A DNA stretch of 64,000 nucleotides, from contig NZ_JOCX01000002.1 of assembly GCF_000717915.1 (NCBI RefSeq), positions 124,001-188,000 on the forward strand, given 5' to 3'. This DNA is from Streptomyces sp. NRRL S-244. GTDB taxonomy: Bacteria; Actinomycetota; Actinomycetes; Streptomycetales; Streptomycetaceae. A program made the position numbers and the translations under genes. Positions within the stretch are counted from its first letter, which is position 1; each line of letters begins with the position of its first letter. A model generated the notes under the pieces. That model was not told the origin of the DNA. It worked only from the letters and a program-made list of their open reading frames with translations, and did not search any database. This document shows, in pieces, positions 43,711 through 52,308 of this stretch.

Positions 43711-44907
43711 CTACGCGGAGGCCAGCCACAGGTCCGGGCCGAACACCTCGTAGTGGATGTCCGAGGCGCGAACGCCCTTGGCGAGCAGCTGCGCGCGCAC
43801 GGTCCGCATGAAGGGGAGCGGCCCGCACAGGTACGCCGTCGTGCCCGGGGCCACCGGTACGTCCGCCAGGTCGAGGCGGCCCTCGCCGTCGCCCGGCTCG
43901 GCGGCGGCCTCGTACCAGAAGCGGGCCGAGGCGTCGGCGAGCTTGTGCGTCAGGGCCCGGTGGTCGGCCCGCAGCGCGTGGTCGGCGGGGGAGCGGTCGG
44001 CGTGCAGGACGGTCACGGGGGCGGCGTGCCCGGTGTCGGCGAGGTGCTCCAGCATCGACAGCATCGGGGTGCAGCCGATCCCGGCCGAGGCGAGCAGGAC
44101 CGGCGCGGCGGAGTCCCGCAGGACGAGGTCGCCGTACGGGGCCGAGACCCGCAGGGTGTCGCCGGTCGCGATCCGGGCGTGGAGGTGGTGGGAGACCTCG
44201 CCGTCGGGACCCGCGGCCGCCGCGCCGCGGACCCGCTTGACGGTGATCGAGCGGACCGGGGAGCCGGGCGCGCTGGAGAGGCTGTACTGACGTATCTGGC
44301 GCGCCCCGTCCGGCAGTTCGACCTGGACCGAGACGTACTGGCCCGGCTTGAAGGAGGGGGCCGGGGCGCCGTCCGCCGGGGCCAGGTGGAAGGTGGTGCA
44401 GTCGGCGGTCTCCTCGACGCGGGCGGCGACCGTCCAGGTGCGCCAGACGTCGCCGGCGAGGACCTGCTGTTCGGCGTAGAGCCGCTCCTCGATGGCGATC
44501 AGGGCGTTGGCCATCAGCCAGTAGACCTCGTCCCAGGCCTCGGCCACCTCGGGGGTGACGGCCTCGCCGAGGATCTCGGCGATCGCCTGGAAGAGGTGGT
44601 GGTGGACGACCGGGTACTGCTCGCGGGTGACGCCGAGGGAGGCGTGCTTGTGCGCGATCCGGTGCAGCATCACGTCGGGGCGGGTGTCCGGGTGGGCGAC
44701 GAGGTGGGTGGCGAAGGCCGCGACGGAGCCGGCGAGGGCCTGCTTCTGGAGGCCGGCGTTCTGGTTGCCGCGGTTGAACAGGTCGCGGAGCAGCTCGGGG
44801 TGGGCCGCGAACAGCTTCGTGTAGAAGAGGTCCGCGATGTCGCCGATGGCCGCGCCGACGGCGGGCAGGGTGGCGCGTACGGTCTCGGTCGACTTCTCGG
44901 ACAGCAT
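43711..44907 (-). CDS. hmpA: Flavohaemoglobin (nitric oxide dioxygenase)
   Basis: 398 residues. Globin domain (1-140) with the haem-pocket Tyr/Gln region TKLFAAHPELLRDLFNRGNQ and proximal His in HRIAHKHASLGV, then an FAD domain (QYVSVQVELPDGARQIRQYSLS) and NAD domain (LLASAGIGCTPMLSMLEHLA, YLCGPLPFM). It oxidises NO to nitrate using NADH. ATG 44907 has GGGGGAG-like SD just upstream on the minus strand. It lies downstream of nsrR with an NsrR-type operator in its promoter. Confidence 0.95.
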   Translation of the reverse strand: MLSEKSTETVRATLPAVGAAIGDIADLFYTKLFAAHPELLRDLFNRGNQNAGLQKQALAGSVAAFATHLVAHPDTRPDVMLHRIAHKHASLGVTREQYPVVHHHLFQAIAEILGEAVTPEVAEAWDEVYWLMANALIAIEERLYAEQQVLAGDVWRTWTVAARVEETADCTTFHLAPADGAPAPSFKPGQYVSVQVELPDGARQIRQYSLSSAPGSPVRSITVKRVRGAAAAGPDGEVSHHLHARIATGDTLRVSAPYGDLVLRDSAAPVLLASAGIGCTPMLSMLEHLADTGHAAPVTVLHADRSPADHALRADHRALTHKLADASARFWYEAAAEPGDGEGRLDLADVPVAPGTTAYLCGPLPFMRTVRAQLLAKGVRASDIHYEVFGPDLWLASA

Positions 44908-44959
44908 GGGGGAGCTCCTCTTCGCGTCGGGTACGTCTGTGTCTGCGTCTGCGTCAACT

Positions 44960-44982
44960 AATAGGTATTTAGGATGCTTATT
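44960..44982. promoter_or_regulatory. NsrR-type operator in the hmpA promoter
   Basis: A 23-bp A/T-rich 11-1-11 inverted repeat. The plus-strand left arm is AATAGGTATTT and the right arm AGGATGCTTATT minus its first base. Seven of 11 positions pair, and the pattern AATA.G.AT is symmetric. It lies 53 bases upstream of hmpA, in a locally A/T-rich island within a G/C-rich region. Confidence 0.75.
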
Positions 44983-45068
44983 TTTGGGTGTGGGTACACC
45001 CGTTCGGACCGTTGATGTCAGGTGGCGGGAACCGGCCAACCGGCCAACCGACCAACCGGCTCCGGGGT

Positions 45069-45521
45069 TCAGGGTCCGGTCCGCCCCGGCGGGCCGCCCG
45101 CGATGCCCAGCAGGAGCGGGCCGGTCGGCGCCGCGACGAGGTCGTCCACCGTCAGCGGGTCCAGTGCGGCGAAGAACGCCTCCTGGGCCCGGTGCAGCGC
45201 GCCCCGCAGGACGCAGGCCCCGCGCAGTGGGCAGGGGGTGGTGCCGTCGCAGTCCACGACGTCCCCCGCGCCCTCCAGCTCGCGGACCACCCCGCCCACC
45301 GAGGCCGCCCGGCCGGCGGCGGTCAGCGTGAGGCCGCCGCCGCGGCCGCGCCGAGCCTCGACCAGGCCGAGGTGCTGCAGCCGGGCGACCACTTTCGCCG
45401 TGTGCGTGTACGGGACCTCCATGGTCGCCGCCACGTCGCGCGTGGTCGGGAGGTCCGCGTCCGCGACGGCGAGGCGCATCAGGACGCGCAGCGCCAGGTC
45501 GGTGAATCGGGTCAGCCGCAT
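45069..45521 (-). CDS. nsrR: Rrf2-family nitric oxide sensor NsrR
   Basis: 150 residues. Winged HTH with Asp8 in LTRFTDLALRVLMRL and recognition helix VPYTHTAKVVARLQ. The three cluster cysteines are 91, 97 and 103 (C-x5-C-x5-C in CDGTTPCPLRGAC), matching the S. coelicolor NsrR 4Fe-4S set, whose nitrosylation releases DNA. It precedes hmpA on the same strand. Each gene has its own matching operator, so NsrR should repress both. Confidence 0.93.
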   Translation of the reverse strand: MRLTRFTDLALRVLMRLAVADADLPTTRDVAATMEVPYTHTAKVVARLQHLGLVEARRGRGGGLTLTAAGRAASVGGVVRELEGAGDVVDCDGTTPCPLRGACVLRGALHRAQEAFFAALDPLTVDDLVAAPTGPLLLGIAGGPPGRTGP

Positions 45522-45536
45522 GACCCCACCTTAGAA

Positions 45537-45559
45537 AACTCGCATCTGTCATGCAAATT
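45537..45559. promoter_or_regulatory. NsrR-type operator upstream of nsrR (autoregulation)
   Basis: 11-1-11 inverted repeat with arms AACTCGCATCT and TCATGCAAATT around a central G. The core GCAT/ATGC and AA/TT ends are symmetric, 7 of 11 pairs. It begins 16 bases upstream of the nsrR start, ideal for autorepression. It fits the described Streptomyces NsrR site better than the hmpA copy. Confidence 0.8.
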
Positions 45560-45758
45560 AAAGTGGCCCTTGACCCGACCCGAAATCCGGGGTGGCTGGA
45601 ACCAGTGGGGTGAAACGGGTCTCGTGTGAAGGAGGTGAACTCCAAAGAGTGCCCACGCCCGGACGGAGTAGTCCCACCCTTTTGTGTAATGGTCCCACCA
45701 CGTTCCGTACTGGAAGGCTGCATCCCGCAGATCCATGGAGTGATCGAAAGGGATACAC

Positions 45759-47165
45759 ATGTCGGTCCAGGCAGGTTCCGAATCCGAGGTCCAGGCACCG
45801 CAGAGGAGCCTTGCGACCTCGGCCGCGCGGAACTTGGCAACCACGACCAAGTCCGCGCCGCAGATGCAGGAGATCACCTCCCGGTGGCTCCTGAAGACGC
45901 TCCCGTGGGTGTCCGTGCAGGGCGGCACGTACCGGGTGAACCGGCGGCTGAGCTACTCGGTCGGCGACGGACGCGTGGAGTTCATCAAGACCGGGACCCA
46001 GGTCCAGGTCATCCCGGCCGAGCTCGGCGAACTCCCGCTGCTGCGCACCTACGAGGACCTGGACGTGCTCACCGAGCTCGCCCAGCGGTGCCGGCAGATC
46101 GACTTCGAGGCCGGGCAGGAGCTGACCTCCTTCGGCAGCGCCTCCGACAACGTGTTCCTGCTGGCGCACGGCCGCATCGAGCAGATCGGCCCCGGCCCGT
46201 ACGGGGACGACGCCGTCCTGCGGACCGTCGCCGACGGCGCCTACTTCGGCGAGGACTCCCTCGTCGACGAGGAGGCGATCTGGGAGTACACCGCCCGCGC
46301 CGTCACCTCCGGCACCGCGCTCGTCCTCTCCCGCCAGGACTTTCGGCTGCTCGCCGACCGGGTCGACTCGCTGCGCGCGCACGTGGAGGCCCAGCGCTCC
46401 CTGCCCGCCCAGCGCGCCAACCAGTACGGCGAGGCCGCGATCGACCTCTCCGCCGGCCACCACGGCGAGGCCGTCCTCCCCGGCACCTTCGTGGACTACG
46501 AGGCCAAGCCGCGCGAGTACGAGCTCTCCATTGCACAAACGGTCCTGCGGGTGCACACGCGCGTCGCCGACCTCTACAACCAGCCGATGAACCAGACCGA
46601 GCAGCAGTTGCGGCTCACGGTCGAGGCGCTGCGCGAGCGCCAGGAGCACGAGATGCTCAACAACCCGGAGTTCGGCCTGCTCCACAACGCCGACTACGAC
46701 CAGCGCATCCAGCCGCACGACGGCGGTCCCGGCCCCGACGACCTGGACCAGCTGCTCAGCATGCGGCGCGGCTCCGACATGTTCCTCGCCCACCCCAAGG
46801 CCATCGCCGCCTTCGGCCGCGAGTGCAACAAGCGCGGCCTGGTCCCGGAGACGATCGACGTCGGCGGCCACCGGATGACGACCTGGCGGGGCGTGCCGAT
46901 CTTCCCGTGCAACAAGATCCCGATCAGCGACGCGCGGACGACGTCCATCCTCTGCATGCGCACCGGCGAGGACGAGTCCGGTGTCATCGGCCTCCACCAG
47001 CCCGGCATCCCGGACGAGATCGAGCCGAGCATGTCGGTGCGCTTCATGGGCATCAGCGAGCAGGCGATCATCTCGTACCTGGTCACCGCGTACTTCTCCG
47101 CCGCGGTGCTGGTGCCGGACGCGCTCGGCATCCTGGAGAACGTCGAGATCGCCCGCTGGCGCTGA
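45759..47165 (+). CDS. eshA: Family 2B encapsulin shell protein (EshA-like, cNMP-binding-domain insertion)
   Basis: 468 residues. An N-terminal arm and first HK97-like part (1-95) are followed by a cyclic-nucleotide-binding-like domain (about 100-225: [28 protein letters not shown], then [26 protein letters not shown]). The remaining HK97-type shell domain (about 260-468) includes [14 protein letters not shown] and [16 protein letters not shown]. The phosphate-binding cassette lacks the usual Arg-Ser/Thr-Ala, so nucleotide binding needs proof. Members self-assemble into protein nanocompartments. ATG 45759 follows AAAGGGA. The cargo candidate is the next gene. Confidence 0.92.
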   Translation: MSVQAGSESEVQAPQRSLATSAARNLATTTKSAPQMQEITSRWLLKTLPWVSVQGGTYRVNRRLSYSVGDGRVEFIKTGTQVQVIPAELGELPLLRTYEDLDVLTELAQRCRQIDFEAGQELTSFGSASDNVFLLAHGRIEQIGPGPYGDDAVLRTVADGAYFGEDSLVDEEAIWEYTARAVTSGTALVLSRQDFRLLADRVDSLRAHVEAQRSLPAQRANQYGEAAIDLSAGHHGEAVLPGTFVDYEAKPREYELSIAQTVLRVHTRVADLYNQPMNQTEQQLRLTVEALRERQEHEMLNNPEFGLLHNADYDQRIQPHDGGPGPDDLDQLLSMRRGSDMFLAHPKAIAAFGRECNKRGLVPETIDVGGHRMTTWRGVPIFPCNKIPISDARTTSILCMRTGEDESGVIGLHQPGIPDEIEPSMSVRFMGISEQAIISYLVTAYFSAAVLVPDALGILENVEIARWR

Positions 47166-47213
47166 GCGGCCGGCCGAGCGGGACCACCGGGGATCGGGGA
47201 TCGGGGACACGCC

Positions 47214-48269
47214 ATGGGCACCACTGAGGCGATCACGACCGGCGAGGGGCACGAGGCCGCGGCCCTGCTGGAGCGGACAAGAGAAACGGTCAACCCGGAA
47301 CTGCGCCGCACGGTCGAGAGCCTGCCCGGCTCGATGCGGCGCGTGGCGATGTACCACTTCGGCTGGGAGCAGGCGGACGGCGCCCCGGCCGCGGGCAACG
47401 CGGGCAAGGCCATCCGGCCCGCCCTCGTGCTCGCCGCGGCCCGGGCCCTTGGGGGCGGCCTGGACGAGAAGGAGGCCGAGGGCGCCGTACGGGCGGCGGT
47501 GGCCGTGGAGCTGGCGCACAACTTCACGCTGCTGCACGACGACGTCATCGACAAGGACACGAAGCGCCGGGGCAGGCCCACCGCCTGGACCGTGTTCGGG
47601 ATACCGGACGCGATCATCACCGGCGACGCCGTGATGGCGCTCGCGCTGCGGCTGCTGGCGGAGGATCCGCACCCCGCCTCGGCGGCGGCCTCGGCGCGGC
47701 TCGCGACCTGCGTCATCGAGCTGTGCGCCGGCCAGCAGGCGGACTGCGCGTTCGAGCAGCGCCCGTACGTCTCGCTCGACGAGTGCCTGACCATGGCGAC
47801 GGCCAAGACGGGGGCCCTGCTGGGCTGTGCCTGCGCGCTCGGCGCGCTCTACGCGGGTGCCGGGCCGGACGAGGTCGACGCGATGGACGCGTTCGGACGG
47901 GAGGCCGGGCTGGCCTTCCAGCTGATCGACGACCTGATCGGCATCTGGGGGGACCCGGTGCACACCGGCAAGCCCGCCGGGGCCGATCTGATCGCCCGCA
48001 AGAAGTCCCTCCCGGTCGTGGCCGCCCTCACCTCGGGGACCACGGCCGGCGAGGAGCTGGCGGCCCTGTACGCGGGGCCCATGACCACGGACGACGTACG
48101 CAGGGCCGCGGAGGCGGTGGACCGGGCCGGCGGGCGCGACTGGGCCCAGGCCCATGCCGCGGACCGGATGGGCCGGGCGGTGCAGCTGCTGTCCCGGGCG
48201 GTGCCGGACCTCGGGGCGGCGGGCGGGCTGCTGGCGCTGGCGGAGTTCGTGACGCGGCGTACGCGGTGA
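47214..48269 (+). CDS. Polyprenyl synthetase, predicted encapsulin cargo
   Basis: 351 residues, trans-isoprenyl diphosphate synthase fold. First Asp-rich motif LLHDDVIDKD (DDxxD), Lys/Arg of GNAGKAIRPALV, second motif LIDDLIGIWGD followed by GKPAGADL. The chain length of product cannot be fixed by eye. It is 48 bases after the encapsulin gene and both are closed by one terminator, the layout described for Family 2B encapsulins with polyprenyl transferase cargo. The N-terminal extension is short (about 15 residues, TEAITTGEGHE) and is the candidate loading region. No terpene cyclase or methyltransferase is adjacent. Confidence 0.9.
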   Translation: MGTTEAITTGEGHEAAALLERTRETVNPELRRTVESLPGSMRRVAMYHFGWEQADGAPAAGNAGKAIRPALVLAAARALGGGLDEKEAEGAVRAAVAVELAHNFTLLHDDVIDKDTKRRGRPTAWTVFGIPDAIITGDAVMALALRLLAEDPHPASAAASARLATCVIELCAGQQADCAFEQRPYVSLDECLTMATAKTGALLGCACALGALYAGAGPDEVDAMDAFGREAGLAFQLIDDLIGIWGDPVHTGKPAGADLIARKKSLPVVAALTSGTTAGEELAALYAGPMTTDDVRRAAEAVDRAGGRDWAQAHAADRMGRAVQLLSRAVPDLGAAGGLLALAEFVTRRTR

Positions 48270-48313
48270 GCCCGTAGCGGGCGCTGGACGGTCGTACGCA
48301 CGGCGCGTACGCA

Positions 48314-48351
48314 AGCCCCGTTCCGGCACCGCATGGTGCCGGAACGGGGCT
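48314..48351 (+). terminator. Terminator of the encapsulin-polyprenyl synthetase unit
   Basis: Perfect 17-bp stem (48314-48330 with 48335-48351), GCAT loop, TTT after it. Confidence 0.9.
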
Positions 48352-48418
48352 TTCCGCCGTTCCGGGCCAACTCTAGGATCGCTCGCGGGCGTTGAAACGT
48401 GAGCGAAGGGTGTGACCA

Positions 48419-49027
48419 GTGGCACTGGAGATACGTCAGGCGGATCAGTCGGACCGGGACGCGGTGGCCCGCCTCCTCGACGAGGCCTTCCGCACCGACC
48501 CGGTGAGCAGCTGGGTCTTCCCGGACCCGGCGCACCGGGCCGCGGTGCACGGCAGGTTCCTGGGCGTCTTCGTGGACGTGGCGCTGGCGGAGGGCCGGAT
48601 CGACTACGCGGTGGACGGATCGGCGGCCGCCCTGTGGCTGCGGATCCCGGCGGGGGATCCTGAGGGGGAAGCCGCCGAGGACGACGTGCCGGCGAGGATG
48701 CGGGCGGCCGCCGACCCCGACAACGAGCGGTGCGAGCTGGTCGGCCGGCTGACGGGCGAGGTCCACCCGACCGCCGAGGAGCACGAGTACCTGCTGATGA
48801 TCGCGGTCGCCCCGGGCCGCCAGGGCGAGGGGCTCGGGACCGAGCTGATGCGGCCGGTGCTGGAGCGCTGCGACCGCGAGGGCGTGCCGGCGTACCTGGA
48901 GGCGAGCAGCGAGCGCAGCAAGGGGCTGTACGAGCGGCTCGGGTGGCAGTTCACGGGCGAGGCGGTGCGGCTGCCCGAGGGGCCGCTGATGTGGCCGATG
49001 TGGCGCGAGCCGCAGGGCGCGGCGTAA
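48419..49027 (+). CDS. GNAT-family N-acetyltransferase
   Basis: 202 residues. Acetyl-CoA motif in LLMIAVAPGRQGEGLGTELM (R-Q-G-E-G-L-G), preceded by a variable substrate region rich in acidic residues, and followed by YLEASSERSKGLYERLGW. The pattern resembles the puromycin-acetyltransferase-like branch of Streptomyces GNATs, but no resistance role is implied. GTG 48419 start. Separated from the encapsulin unit by its terminator. Confidence 0.85.
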   Translation: MALEIRQADQSDRDAVARLLDEAFRTDPVSSWVFPDPAHRAAVHGRFLGVFVDVALAEGRIDYAVDGSAAALWLRIPAGDPEGEAAEDDVPARMRAAADPDNERCELVGRLTGEVHPTAEEHEYLLMIAVAPGRQGEGLGTELMRPVLERCDREGVPAYLEASSERSKGLYERLGWQFTGEAVRLPEGPLMWPMWREPQGAA

Positions 49028-49089
49028 TCGCTCTCGCGACGTCGAGCGCTGAAGCCGCCGAACGCACGGAACCGGCCTACCGTGGAGGT

Positions 49090-49350
49090 ATGGCCGGTGA
49101 ACAGCACGAACAGCAGGATCGGCGCCACCCGGGGGCGCATGCGCATCCGCATCCGCATCCGCACGACACGATCGCCCCGCAGGCCGGGCACGAGCAGCAC
49201 ACGTGCCCGGTCTGCGGGCGCCCCGTCGACACGATCGTACGGAGGCGCAAGGCGCTCGGGATCTTCATCCCGGAGTGGGTGCCGGGTCCCTGCAAGAACC
49301 CGGACTGCCCGGAGTACGCGGCCGAGGTGGGGAAGCTCCCCGAGCTCTAG
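49090..49350 (+). CDS. Small His-rich zinc-ribbon protein
   Basis: 86 residues. The N terminus carries an alternating His run (HAHPHPHPHD), then CPVCGRP and, 26 residues on, CKNPDCPEY. Together these make a Cys4 zinc-ribbon. The middle segment KALGIFIPEWVPGPC is conserved-looking. No enzymatic motif. A nickel/zinc buffering or protein-binding role is possible but unproven. The GGAGG lies only one base from ATG 49090, unusually close. Its stop codon abuts that of the convergent snpA without a spacer. Confidence 0.65.
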   Translation: MAGEQHEQQDRRHPGAHAHPHPHPHDTIAPQAGHEQHTCPVCGRPVDTIVRRRKALGIFIPEWVPGPCKNPDCPEYAAEVGKLPEL

Positions 49351-50016
49351 CTAGCTCTTCGTGCCCAGGCCCGATGCAGCCAGCCCGTTGACCCACAGCT
49401 GGTTCACGCGCGAGCGCTCCGCGGAGTTCGGGTAGGGGTTCTGGCAGGAGGTGCCCGGGCCGCCGCCCGACATCAGCTCGGAGCAGGGGCCCGAGTAGTG
49501 GTCCGGCAGGCCCAGCACGTGTCCGGTCTCGTGCGCGGTCACCCGGGTGGAGTTGTACTGCTGGTTCTGCCGGTAGTCGAGGAAGATGTAGCCCCGGCCG
49601 TGGCCGTCCGTGCTCGCGTACGAACCGCGCGAGTCGTTGCCCTCGTAGTACGAGAAGTTCCCGCCGGAGGAGACCTCCTGGAGCTTCACGTTCGAGACCG
49701 AGCTGTTCCATATCTGGGTGGAGCTGGCTATCTGGCTGCGGAAGCTGGGCGCGTTGCGCGTGTTGTACGTGACGGTCACCGCGAGGACGCCCGGGTTCGC
49801 GGCGCGCTGCTCGGCGACCGAGCGCTGCACGGCCTCGAAGAAGGCGCGGTTCGCGTCCTGGTTCTCCTGCGAGCGCTCGTACGCCGAGAAGGTCGCGGCG
49901 TTGCCGACGGGAGCGGGGGCGGCGCTGGCGGTGGGGACGGCGCCGAGGGCGGCCGCGAAGCCGAGGCCGACGGTGGCGGCCAGCACGGCCTTTCGGGACG
50001 TACGGGAGTGGCGCAT
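49351..50016 (-). CDS. snpA: Snapalysin, small secreted neutral metalloprotease (M7)
   Basis: 221 residues. The signal peptide has RHSRTSRK, a hydrophobic core and an ASAAP cleavage region near residue 33. A propeptide follows, and the catalytic [17 protein letters not shown] holds the metzincin-like HExxHxxGxxD zinc site, plus the Met-turn SELMSGG. These are diagnostic of snapalysins. Two Cys (GPCSE and TSCQN) form the family disulfide. It is transcribed divergently from its LysR activator with a palindrome between. Confidence 0.93.
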   Translation of the reverse strand: MRHSRTSRKAVLAATVGLGFAAALGAVPTASAAPAPVGNAATFSAYERSQENQDANRAFFEAVQRSVAEQRAANPGVLAVTVTYNTRNAPSFRSQIASSTQIWNSSVSNVKLQEVSSGGNFSYYEGNDSRGSYASTDGHGRGYIFLDYRQNQQYNSTRVTAHETGHVLGLPDHYSGPCSELMSGGGPGTSCQNPYPNSAERSRVNQLWVNGLAASGLGTKS

Positions 50017-50107
50017 GTGGGGGGCTCCTACTCATCCGGTGCGGGGGGTGGGTCGTTCGGTACCGGAGTCTGCGGGAGCGGGAGCGGCCGGCGGATGATG
50101 TCAGACA

Positions 50108-50128
50108 CCGATAGTGCGGCCCTATCGG
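50108..50128. promoter_or_regulatory. LysR-type operator between snpA and snpR
   Basis: CCGATAG-N7-CTATCGG is a perfect 7-7-7 inverted repeat containing the T-N11-A pattern of LysR regulators. It lies 92 bases from the snpA start and 96 from the snpR start. Confidence 0.8.
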
Positions 50129-50223
50129 GAAGATTTCGGAAGGTCAACTTCCGTGAGAATGGCGGGATTCGATGGGGTATCAGTGGCTGGTGCGGTCCGC
50201 TGGGACCGGCCTACTCTCGGGTC

Positions 50224-51156
50224 ATGGAGCTCGAGGTGAGGCACCTGCGCGCACTGTGCGCCATTGCCGACGCCGGCAGTCTGCACAAAGCCGCGCGGCA
50301 GCTCGGCGTGAGCCAGCCCTCCCTGACGACCCAGTTGCGGCGCATCGAACGCGCCCTGGACGGCGAGCTGTTCCTGCGTGAGCGCACCGGCTGCCGGCCC
50401 ACCCCGTTCGGCCGCTCCGTCCTCGGCCGGGCCCGTCCGCTGCTGGCCGAGATGGCCGCGCTCGTCGCCGAGGCGAGGGCGCTGGCGCGCGGGCCGCGGC
50501 TGAACATCGGCTCCACCGCCAGCCGCGCGATACCCGGCTGGCTGCGCCGGATCCACCGCCGGATGCCGGACACCGAGACCTCGCTGGTGGTGGACGTCTC
50601 CGCCAACGCCCTGCTGCGGATGGTGGCTTCGGGGCAGCTGGACGTGGCGTTCGTCCACGAGGTGGAGGGCTGCCCGCTGCGGGTGCCGGCCGGGCTGGAG
50701 CTGCGGATCCTGATGGAGCGCGAGCCGCAGTTCGTGTCGATGTCCCGGGACCATCCGGCGGCGCGCCGGCCGGTCGTCGAGTTACAGGACCTGGCGGCCG
50801 ACCGGTGGACGGTCGACCCCTCCGTGGACGGCGAATGGGACGGCCTGCGCCGGGTGTTCGCCGGGGCCGGGCTGGACCCGCCGGTGCTGCACGCCGACTA
50901 CCACACCGCGACCTCGCTGATCGTCTCCGGCGAGGCGGTGGCCCCCTGCCAGCCGACGTCGGGGCCGCGCGACGACATGGCGATCCGCCCGCTGTCCGGC
51001 GACCCCCTGGCGGTCCGGCTGCTGCTGGCCACCCGCCCGGGCGCCCACGCCGAGGTCTTCGAGGACCTCCGCGCCGCCTACCGCGAAGCCGCCCTGCGCG
51101 CGGCCCCCTACCGCGCCTGGCTCCACCACCACGAAAGCCCCCTCCTGGCGGCGTAG
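50224..51156 (+). CDS. snpR: LysR-family activator of snapalysin (SnpR-like)
   Basis: 310 residues. N-terminal HTH in HLRALCAIADAGSLHKAARQLGVSQPSLTTQLRRIE, then a periplasmic-binding-type effector domain (LNIGSTASRAIPGWLRRI onward). The divergent position to snpA, shared by all described snapalysin loci, supports activation of the protease. Starts at ATG 50224 (MELEVRHL). Effector unknown. Confidence 0.9.
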   Translation: MELEVRHLRALCAIADAGSLHKAARQLGVSQPSLTTQLRRIERALDGELFLRERTGCRPTPFGRSVLGRARPLLAEMAALVAEARALARGPRLNIGSTASRAIPGWLRRIHRRMPDTETSLVVDVSANALLRMVASGQLDVAFVHEVEGCPLRVPAGLELRILMEREPQFVSMSRDHPAARRPVVELQDLAADRWTVDPSVDGEWDGLRRVFAGAGLDPPVLHADYHTATSLIVSGEAVAPCQPTSGPRDDMAIRPLSGDPLAVRLLLATRPGAHAEVFEDLRAAYREAALRAAPYRAWLHHHESPLLAA

Positions 51157-51306
51157 CCGCGATACAACGCGACACCCGGCCCCGCCGCCCGTCCGGGGCC
51201 CGGGGGCGCTGACGGCTGCCCTCCTGCGGTGCGGCGCGGCCCGGCGCGGTCCGGTGCACTCCGGAGCGGGAGCGGGCAGGGGCCGAGGCTTGACTTCGGG
51301 CAGCCG

Positions 51307-51344
51307 CGATATATCGTGTTCTTCAGAAGACGCGATATGTTGCG
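51307..51344. promoter_or_regulatory. Candidate PadR operator before the DUF4097-padR operon
   Basis: CGATATATCG (51307-51316) is a perfect palindrome. Together with CGCGATAT downstream it forms a larger dyad (51311-51338, ATATCG...CGATAT). It lies 35-70 bases before the DUF4097 start in a local A/T-rich patch, overlapping the expected promoter. Confidence 0.6.
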
Positions 51345-51377
51345 TGCCGTGTCCGTACGCCGAGGAGGATCAGCACC

Positions 51378-52307
51378 ATGGCAGAGCAGAAGACGTGGTC
51401 GGTCGCCGAACCGCAGAAGCTCACCTTCGAGGAGCCGGTGACCGAGCTCCGCGTCCGTGTCGTGGGCGGCACGGTGAACGTCGTCGCCGACGAGGGTCCG
51501 GCCCGCCTGGAGGTGGCCGCGGTCGACGGGCCGCCGCTGTACGTCGTGCAGGAGGGCGGCACCCTGACCGTCTCCTACGAGGACCTCCCCTGGAACGGTT
51601 CCCAGGGCTTCAAGGAGTGGCTGGAGGGCAAGCCCTGGAAGTCCTGGACCCGCACGGGTCTCGGCCGCAAGTCCTGGGAGCGCAGCGCCACCGTCACCCT
51701 CACCGTCCCCGCCGCCACCCGCGTGCAGCTCGCGGCCGTCGGCGCCGCCGCGGTCGTCTCCGGCATCGCCGCCGCCACCGATGTCCACGGGGTCTCCGGC
51801 GACGTCACGCTCGTCGGCCTGTCCGGCAAGGTCAGCGCGAACACCGTCTCCGGCGGCGTCGAGGCCCAGTCCGTCACCGGCGAGCTCGGCTTCCACTCCG
51901 TCTCCGGCGGCCTGACCGTCGTCGACGGCGCGGGCGGCAGCGTACGGGCCGACTCGGTCAGCGGCGACATGCTCATCGACCTCGCCCTCGACCCGGCCGC
52001 GCCGCGTCCCGTGGACATCTCCCTGAACTCCGTCTCCGGGCAGGTCGCCATCCGCCTCCCGCACCCCGCCGACGCGCGGGTGGAGGCCAACACGGCCACC
52101 GGCGGCGTCTCCAACGCCTTCGAGGACCTGCTCGTCTCCGGCCACTTCGCCGCCAAGCGCATCGCCGGCACGCTCGGCGCCGGTACCGGCACCCTGAGGG
52201 CCACCACCGTCTCGGGCTCCATCGCCCTGCTGCGCCGCCCGGCCGCCGAGGCTCCGTCCGACGAAGGCCCCGCCGCCCCCCTCGTGCTCGACAAGAAGGT
52301 GCTCTGA
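51378..52307 (+). CDS. DUF4097-family beta-repeat protein
   Basis: 309 residues, predicted all-beta. Repeated short strands of the type VSGDVTLVGLSGKVSANTVSGG and VSGGLTVVDGAGGSVRADSVSGD give the right-handed helix-like DUF4097 (adhesin-like) pattern. No signal peptide or membrane segment, so it is probably cytoplasmic or membrane-associated. It is one base ahead of the PadR gene, a common pairing in actinomycetes of unknown purpose. Confidence 0.82.
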   Translation: MAEQKTWSVAEPQKLTFEEPVTELRVRVVGGTVNVVADEGPARLEVAAVDGPPLYVVQEGGTLTVSYEDLPWNGSQGFKEWLEGKPWKSWTRTGLGRKSWERSATVTLTVPAATRVQLAAVGAAAVVSGIAAATDVHGVSGDVTLVGLSGKVSANTVSGGVEAQSVTGELGFHSVSGGLTVVDGAGGSVRADSVSGDMLIDLALDPAAPRPVDISLNSVSGQVAIRLPHPADARVEANTATGGVSNAFEDLLVSGHFAAKRIAGTLGAGTGTLRATTVSGSIALLRRPAAEAPSDEGPAAPLVLDKKVL

Positions 52308-52308
52308 C

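Noticed and set aside
45626..45758. Possible leader peptide upstream of the encapsulin gene
   Set aside because: A GGAGGTGA sequence and nearby GTG codons exist, but the frames run on into the shell gene out of frame without protein-like composition.
45759..48269. 2-methylisoborneol encapsulin cluster
   Set aside because: The shell gene is of the type found with 2-MIB synthase, but no terpene cyclase and no GPP methyltransferase gene is present beside it. The adjacent enzyme is an isoprenyl diphosphate synthase.
49137..49166. Tandem hexamer repeat as a CRISPR or mobile-element trace
   Set aside because: The repeat encodes the in-frame His-Pro run of the small zinc-ribbon gene and has no spacers.
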